Made by a program: the position numbers and the translations under genes. From NCBI GenBank assembly GCA_023426935.1, contig JAEZBR010000042.1:1-27367 (forward strand): 27,367 nt of DNA, given 5' to 3'. The notes below the pieces were generated by a model. It was given only the letters and a program-made list of their open reading frames with translations, did not search any database and was not told the origin of the DNA. The stretch is from Bacillota bacterium. Its GTDB lineage: Bacteria; Bacillota_I; Bacilli_A; Erysipelotrichales; Erysipelotrichaceae. Shown here piece after piece: positions 23,409 to 27,367 of this stretch (position 1 is its first letter; each line of letters begins with the position of its first letter).

Positions 23409-24505
23409 TTTTCTTGCCCCCTTATTGCAATTAAAGGAATCATCATTTCCAATTCCGTTTGACCGGAATGCTGCCCAATTAAAGTACTGGTACCATACAT
23501 CAAATTCTCATCATCATTCGCTAAAGAAACATAATCACCTAAGAAATCTTTAACTCTGGGGTGTATCCGAAAGTTTCCGAGATACCCTTTATTAATAAAC
23601 TCTTGGGAAGTCATTAAGTCAAATTTTGGATAATATCTTCTAAATAACCTTTCAAATTCCGCTTTACGTTCTGGCTTAATGAAGAACGCGGTCGTGCGGG
23701 CTTCGATATTCGGTCGGCGCAATAAAGTCGCACAAAGGTCACCATGTTGTCTAAGATCATTCGTTTTCGTGTTCAACTGTCCATGATCCGCAATTATTAG
23801 GACTAAATCATTCTCTTTGACTTGTTTAATCATATCGGCCATTATCTGATCAATATATAACAAGGATTCTTTGACTCTCTGATCATCCGGTCCGACCTGA
23901 TGCATCAAGGTATCGAATTGATCCCAATAGGCATAGATAAAGCTATCATGGGATAGATGTGAAGCGTCAATAATCTGTTGGGAAAATTCTTCAATCGTCT
24001 TAGCCCCGCCGGGTTCAAATCCCGGCATGATTCTTCGATAACCATGACCTTGACGTTCGATTTTATCTTTTACTTTTTCATAACCGATTGCTTGGTCGAT
24101 AGTGTTATCTTTCTGATTAATTTTGGAATAGTAACTTTGATTTAGGAACAGAATCCGATAATCGTCTACTTCTTTGAAATATTCAAACCAACCTAACCAG
24201 CCCGAAGAAATCGGAGCTAAAGCGGAATCGAAGATCGTAGTCGCCGCAGCGGTCGTAGGTGGATAAACGGAAGTCATGGTCGTAACTAAGTTTTTGCGTA
24301 AGAAACTATCTTTAGGTAATCTAGGTTCGATAATCTTTGAGCCCATCCCATCAATCAGGATTAGAAAGACATTATCATACTTTCCCGCCAATAATTTATC
24401 GACGATTGGATGAGTTGAATATGGCGTCTTCACATCATAGTGTTGCATCAATGAAGCCATCAGGTTCAACATTCCGGTCTTATAGTCGGGAAATATGGTT
24501 TTCAT
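23405..24505 (-). CDS. Alkaline phosphatase superfamily phosphodiesterase/nucleotide pyrophosphatase
   Basis: The 366-residue protein matches the type I phosphodiesterase/nucleotide pyrophosphatase family. Visible landmarks are ILIDGMGS (first metal aspartate), YPPTTAAATTIFDS (likely nucleophile threonine), YWDQFDTLMHQVGP (metal Asp and His) and IIADHGQ (Asp-His). No signal peptide is seen, so it probably acts in the cytoplasm on a phosphodiester or phosphonate. I chose the ATG at 24505, with AAGGAGA 7 bases before it; the longer frame to 24571 would read through the promoter palindrome. It is the first gene of a six-gene operon. The substrate is unknown. Confidence 0.88.
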   Translation of the reverse strand: MKTIFPDYKTGMLNLMASLMQHYDVKTPYSTHPIVDKLLAGKYDNVFLILIDGMGSKIIEPRLPKDSFLRKNLVTTMTSVYPPTTAAATTIFDSALAPISSGWLGWFEYFKEVDDYRILFLNQSYYSKINQKDNTIDQAIGYEKVKDKIERQGHGYRRIMPGFEPGGAKTIEEFSQQIIDASHLSHDSFIYAYWDQFDTLMHQVGPDDQRVKESLLYIDQIMADMIKQVKENDLVLIIADHGQLNTKTNDLRQHGDLCATLLRRPNIEARTTAFFIKPERKAEFERLFRRYYPKFDLMTSQEFINKGYLGNFRIHPRVKDFLGDYVSLANDDENLMYGTSTLIGQHSGQTELEMMIPLIAIRGQEK

Positions 24506-24526
24506 CAAACTTTCTCCTTCACGCAA

Positions 24527-24551
24527 AATTATAGCACCTCGTGCTATAATT
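24527..24551. promoter_or_regulatory. Symmetric divergent promoter in a 25-bp palindrome
   Basis: Arms AATTATAGCAC (24527-24537) and GTGCTATAATT (24541-24551) are perfectly complementary around CTC. Each arm holds an extended -10, TGCTATAAT, one for each strand (TATAAT at 24545-24550 on plus and 24528-24533 on minus). The minus promoter has GTGATA at -35 with a 17-bp spacer; the plus one has no good -35. Each start codon lies about 22 bases from its -10. Confidence 0.7.
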
Positions 24552-24572
24552 ATCACGAAATGAGGTGTCACT

Positions 24573-25115
24573 ATGGTATCCAGAAAAATCTATCTTTTAT
24601 TCTATATGTTACTTATGGCGGCCGGCTATGTTGCCGTTTATATCTTTATTACCCCGCTTGATTTATATCAATTGCTATCTTTAATGTTCTTATCCTTAGC
24701 CTTCACATTCTTCTACTTCTTCCCGGTGCTGTTACCGAAAAAAGGCAAAGCGTACTTCGCAATGCGATTCAAGCTATATTTCGCCACGACTTTCTACCTA
24801 ATCGCGACGGCAGCGGTAGGTTATATGTTCTCCTTCGTTTATAAATTAGACGGAACTAGTACTTTCTTAGGTCTAGTGATGGATGAATCTTTCTATTTCC
24901 TCGGAGAAATTGTGCTGATGGTCTTTTTCTTAATCATCATTATGATTTGTTTAAAGACTCCGAAAAGTGAAAAGGTCGAAGCGGATTCCGGTTATGAATA
25001 TCCGGATGTTCCTTCCAGTATTCAACCTACCCAACCAGAAGTAATTAATAAAGATGAACAGGATACAGATGAAGGTGTCTATGACGACGATCAAGATAAA
25101 AAAGATAAATCCTGA
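24573..25115 (+). CDS. Four-helix membrane protein with acidic cytoplasmic tail, unknown function
   Basis: I do not recognise the family. The 180 residues contain four hydrophobic segments (about 6-28, 32-54, 68-90 and 104-126), then a soluble tail of about 55 residues that is strongly acidic (many Asp and Glu in the last 30) and contains a Pro-rich patch (YPDVPSSIQPTQPE). An AGGTG-type ribosome binding site lies just before the ATG. It is divergent from the six-gene operon and overlaps the start of dut by 35 bases, so it is likely co-transcribed with dut. Confidence 0.82.
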   Translation: MVSRKIYLLFYMLLMAAGYVAVYIFITPLDLYQLLSLMFLSLAFTFFYFFPVLLPKKGKAYFAMRFKLYFATTFYLIATAAVGYMFSFVYKLDGTSTFLGLVMDESFYFLGEIVLMVFFLIIIMICLKTPKSEKVEADSGYEYPDVPSSIQPTQPEVINKDEQDTDEGVYDDDQDKKDKS

Positions 25116-25518
25116 GGCGATTATTCCCCAGAAAAATTCCTTGAGTGCCGCCGGTTATGATCTGTATGCGAATAACTTTGAAGAAGTTAAGATAAATCCC
25201 CAGGAAACTAAGTTAATCGGTACCGGGATTGCTTTAGAGATTCCGGAAGGTCATGTCGGATTGATTTATGCCCGCAGCGGGTTGGCGACTAAAGAAGGCT
25301 TGGCACCGGCTAACAAAGTCGGAGTCATCGATCCCGATTATCGAGGGGAAGTCTTAGTAAGTTTATTCAATCAATCCAATATAACCAGAATTATTACTCC
25401 TAGGCAAAGAATAGCCCAATTAGTCTTTATGGAAGTTCCGAAAACCTCTTTGAAAGAAGTCAATGAATTGAGTGAGAGTCAAAGAGAAGCCGGTGGCTTC
25501 GGTTCTACGGGAAAATAA
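25081..25518 (+). CDS. dut: dUTP diphosphatase
   Basis: The enzyme hydrolyses dUTP to dUMP and PPi, keeping uracil out of DNA. All five trimeric-dUTPase motifs are present: AAGYDLYA, ARSGLA, GVIDPDYRGE, RIAQLVF and the C-terminal REAGGFGSTG. From the ATG at 25081 it has 145 residues, the usual length, with GAAGG 5 bases upstream; in-frame ATGs at 25054 and 25072 are less likely. Its start lies inside the 3' end of the upstream membrane protein gene. Its stop directly abuts the stop of coaX on the other strand. Confidence 0.96.
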   Translation: MTTIKIKKINPEAIIPQKNSLSAAGYDLYANNFEEVKINPQETKLIGTGIALEIPEGHVGLIYARSGLATKEGLAPANKVGVIDPDYRGEVLVSLFNQSNITRIITPRQRIAQLVFMEVPKTSLKEVNELSESQREAGGFGSTGK

Positions 25519-26274
25519 TCAGCGATTCTTTTCCCAGATTAGTTTCATTCCTTTATAAGCCAGATCGGGGTCATAGACTTCGATCTTTTTTGTCCAAGGA
25601 ACAATGATTGAGCCCAAACCTCCGGTTGCGATAACCCGGAAATCTTTATTTAATTCTTCGCGGATCTTCTCAATGATATATTCGACCGAACCGATATAAC
25701 CATATACCACCCCAGCCTGCATACTGCCAATGGTATCGTGCGTGATGATTGACTCAGGCTTTCGGATCTCAATCTTCGGTAATTGAGCGGCTCGGGAAGT
25801 TAAGGCATCCGCTTCGATTCCGATTCCCGGAGCCGTAACCCCTAAGACGAAGTTTGAATCTTTATCGATATAGTCATAGGTCGTCGCCGTCCCAAAATCC
25901 AAGACCAACACTTCTGGTCCGTAGTATTCTTTGGCGGCAACCAAATCGACAATCCGATCCGCCCCGAGATCTTTAATATTAGTTTTTATTCCGGTGTTTA
26001 GTTTCAAAGACACAAACAGCGGATCCGCTTTGAAATACTTTTTAATGGCGGATTGTAAAGAATGGTTCAGATTAGGAACGACACTGGAGACAATAACATT
26101 TTTAATCATTTCCGCTTTTAAATTCTTAACCTGCATTAGGGAATAGAATTCACCGGCAAACTCGTCAGAAGTCCGGGAACTTTGCGTCGTTAAACGGAAA
26201 GAAGTAATTAATTTATCATTCTCATAGATACCCACCGAGATATTCGTGTTTCCCACATCAATTGTCATTAACAT
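25519..26274 (-). CDS. coaX: Type III pantothenate kinase CoaX
   Basis: CoaX phosphorylates pantothenate, the first step of coenzyme A synthesis. The 251 residues show the ASKHA-fold motifs: N-terminal DVGNTNISVGI (phosphate 1), GADRIVDLVAA, LDFGTATTYDY (phosphate 2), the GVTAPGIGIEADALTSRAAQLPKI-type substrate segment (key G, P and the RAAQLP run), SMQAGVVYGY and ATGGLGS (adenosine). The ATG at 26274 follows AGAGGA by about 10 bases; an alternative ATG lies two codons in, and the frame extends upstream to 26313 without support. It is a single-gene unit with its own promoter, convergent with dut. Confidence 0.96.
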   Translation of the reverse strand: MLMTIDVGNTNISVGIYENDKLITSFRLTTQSSRTSDEFAGEFYSLMQVKNLKAEMIKNVIVSSVVPNLNHSLQSAIKKYFKADPLFVSLKLNTGIKTNIKDLGADRIVDLVAAKEYYGPEVLVLDFGTATTYDYIDKDSNFVLGVTAPGIGIEADALTSRAAQLPKIEIRKPESIITHDTIGSMQAGVVYGYIGSVEYIIEKIREELNKDFRVIATGGLGSIIVPWTKKIEVYDPDLAYKGMKLIWEKNR

Positions 26275-26298
26275 AGTAATTATTTCCTCTTTGTCCCA

Positions 26299-26304
26299 AT
26301 TATA
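26299..26304 (-). promoter_or_regulatory. -10 element of the coaX promoter
   Basis: A perfect TATAAT lies on the minus strand 25 bases before the coaX ATG. The best -35 is TTGGGT at 18 bp, matching only the first three consensus bases. Confidence 0.5.
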
Positions 26305-26363
26305 TCGCAACAATCAGGTTTTACCCAAACTTACGCGTAACTAAACCCGAAGGAAGGTAAACT

Positions 26364-27367
26364 ATGAAAAAATTGATTAAACAAATCTTATTGTTGGGGT
26401 GTCTATTATTCTTAGGCATCGGAATTGTCCAAGGCATAGATGGAATCGCCACCAGAAACAGCGGACACGCTTATAAAGTCTATCGCGATAGCAATCATTG
26501 GCATCGGGAATATGATTTAAACATTATTACTTATCAGGGTACTACCGCGTTCTGTATCGAACCTTTGGCTTTTTTGCGGCCAAATAATCCGGCGACGCTA
26601 GTCGATTTCACTGATTGGAATGGTTTAGCTGAAGCAAATAAAGAACAGATTAAATTAATCTTACGTTATGGGTATGTTTATCCCGGGCACCAGAGTGATC
26701 GTTACTATCTAGCCACGCAAAAAATGATCTGGGAACAGGGAAATGTTCAGGTAACGATTTATCCTAATCGCAATTTCAGCGGTTATTATGATGTTAGTGC
26801 CGAAGAAAATGAAATAAAGCGTCTGATCAGTAAGCATGATCTTTATCCGTCGTTTAATAATGAAAGCTTTGTTTTAATGAAAGGTGAATCTTTAGAATTA
26901 GAGGATACCAATTCTGTCCTCGGAGATTTTGTGGTTGATCATTGCAGCGAAGGAATTACCGCGACAATTAATGGCAATAAACTAAATTTACATAGTGAAG
27001 TTACCGGTGAAGGTGAAATAGTTTTACGCCGGGGAAATGCGGTAGCCGAAGTTACAACTTTACAAGCACTCAGCTTTTCTTCCGGTCAGGATGTCGTCAT
27101 CGCGCCAACTTCCAGTTTCGCCAGCGAAGAAGCAAAAATTATTTTAAACATGACCGGGAAAACCGATCTGACCATCCTCAAGAAAGATGCGAATACTAAT
27201 GAAGTTATTGCGAAAGAAGGTACACAATTCAGTTTGACAGATGATAAAGGAAACGAGATCACTAATACGCTCGATAATTCTAAGGTCTTCGCGACTGATG
27301 CCCAAGGAAAAATTCAACTTAATCAATTACCGTGGGGAAAGTATACGTTAACGGAACTCAGTGCCCC
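26364..27367 (+). CDS. Thioester-domain (TQXA) surface protein, 5' part
   Basis: The frame is open from an ATG with AGGAAGG 6 bases upstream to the window edge (334 codons plus two bases), so the C-terminus is missing. The N-terminus (1-26) is a signal peptide with a long hydrophobic core. Residues about 36-165 match the thioester domain of Gram-positive adhesins: C64 in AFCIEP and Q119 in the TQKMIWE motif would form the Cys-Gln thioester bond that reacts with host ligands. From about 265 a SpaA/Cna-B-like prealbumin-fold domain begins (DLTILKKDANTNEV...GTQFSLTD...LPWGKYTLTE). The family normally ends in a sortase LPXTG signal, which would lie outside. It is divergent from coaX and likely a host-attachment factor. 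Confidence 0.88.
   Translation, partial: MKKLIKQILLLGCLLFLGIGIVQGIDGIATRNSGHAYKVYRDSNHWHREYDLNIITYQGTTAFCIEPLAFLRPNNPATLVDFTDWNGLAEANKEQIKLILRYGYVYPGHQSDRYYLATQKMIWEQGNVQVTIYPNRNFSGYYDVSAEENEIKRLISKHDLYPSFNNESFVLMKGESLELEDTNSVLGDFVVDHCSEGITATINGNKLNLHSEVTGEGEIVLRRGNAVAEVTTLQALSFSSGQDVVIAPTSSFASEEAKIILNMTGKTDLTILKKDANTNEVIAKEGTQFSLTDDKGNEITNTLDNSKVFATDAQGKIQLNQLPWGKYTLTELSA

Noticed and set aside
24506..24571. Upstream extension of the phosphodiesterase reading frame
   Set aside because: It would translate the promoter palindrome and lacks a ribosome binding site; the ATG at 24505 has AAGGAGA at the right distance.
26275..26313. Longer N-terminus of CoaX
   Set aside because: It reads through the TATAAT box, and the family begins directly before DVGNTN; the ATG at 26274 has a ribosome binding site.

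Overview
The window looks like chromosomal DNA of a low-to-mid GC Firmicute (Bacillota). Evidence is the cdaA-cdaR-glmM cluster, Lac/Cel-type PTS genes, a PRD regulator, strong AGGAGG-type ribosome binding sites and tightly packed operons. The gene mix (QueT-type transporter, roughly 600-residue aminopeptidase P, patatin-like protein, thioester surface protein) would fit a host-associated member of the Erysipelotrichia, but that placement is inference. There are no rRNA or tRNA genes, CRISPR arrays, insertion sequences or phage genes that I can see. No gene-free stretch exceeds 300 bases.

Almost everything up to 24.5 kb lies on the minus strand, so transcription reads from high to low coordinates. 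(1) 167-892: a freestanding B3/4-domain protein of the tRNA-editing type. (2) 978-5418: cdaA-cdaR-glmM, which links cyclic-di-AMP synthesis to the first committed steps of cell-wall precursor supply. This CdaA carries an unusual charged tail of about 290 residues. (3) 5476-10035: a four-gene overlapping unit, response regulator, histidine kinase, a HAD-hydrolase/TraB fusion and a polytopic membrane protein. Its promoter overlaps a perfect 10-bp inverted repeat. (4) 10124-11734: pyrG (CTP synthase), with a structured leader that looks like an attenuator. (5) 11935-18250: a beta-glucoside utilisation locus. A LevR-like PRD regulator precedes PTS IIA, IIB and IIC and a GH1 6-phospho-beta-glucosidase, and a strong terminator ends the unit. 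The regulator has lost the sigma-54 contact motif, and no -24/-12 promoter is visible.

(6) 18494-24505: a six-gene operon with a strong terminator. In transcription order it encodes an alkaline-phosphatase-superfamily phosphodiesterase, an NDP-sugar-type nucleotidyltransferase, UppP (undecaprenyl pyrophosphate recycling), aminopeptidase P, a QueT-type vitamin/queuosine-precursor transporter and a patatin-like hydrolase. It starts at a compact symmetric divergent promoter at 24527-24551. (7) 24573-25518, plus strand: a four-TM protein with an acidic tail, overlapped by dut (dUTPase). (8) 25519-26274, minus strand: coaX (pantothenate kinase III), whose stop codon abuts the dut stop with no spacer. 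(9) From 26364 on the plus strand to the window edge: the N-terminal part of a secreted thioester-domain (TQXA) surface protein with a SpaA-like prealbumin-fold domain, a covalent-adhesin architecture.

The most unusual items are the HAD-TraB fusion in a two-component operon, the CdaA tail, the LevR-like regulator with a degenerate AAA+ domain and its promoter region, the pyrG leader, and the symmetric divergent promoter. Start codons were re-chosen from ribosome binding sites for cdaA, the response regulator, PTS IIB, uppP, the phosphodiesterase, dut and coaX.
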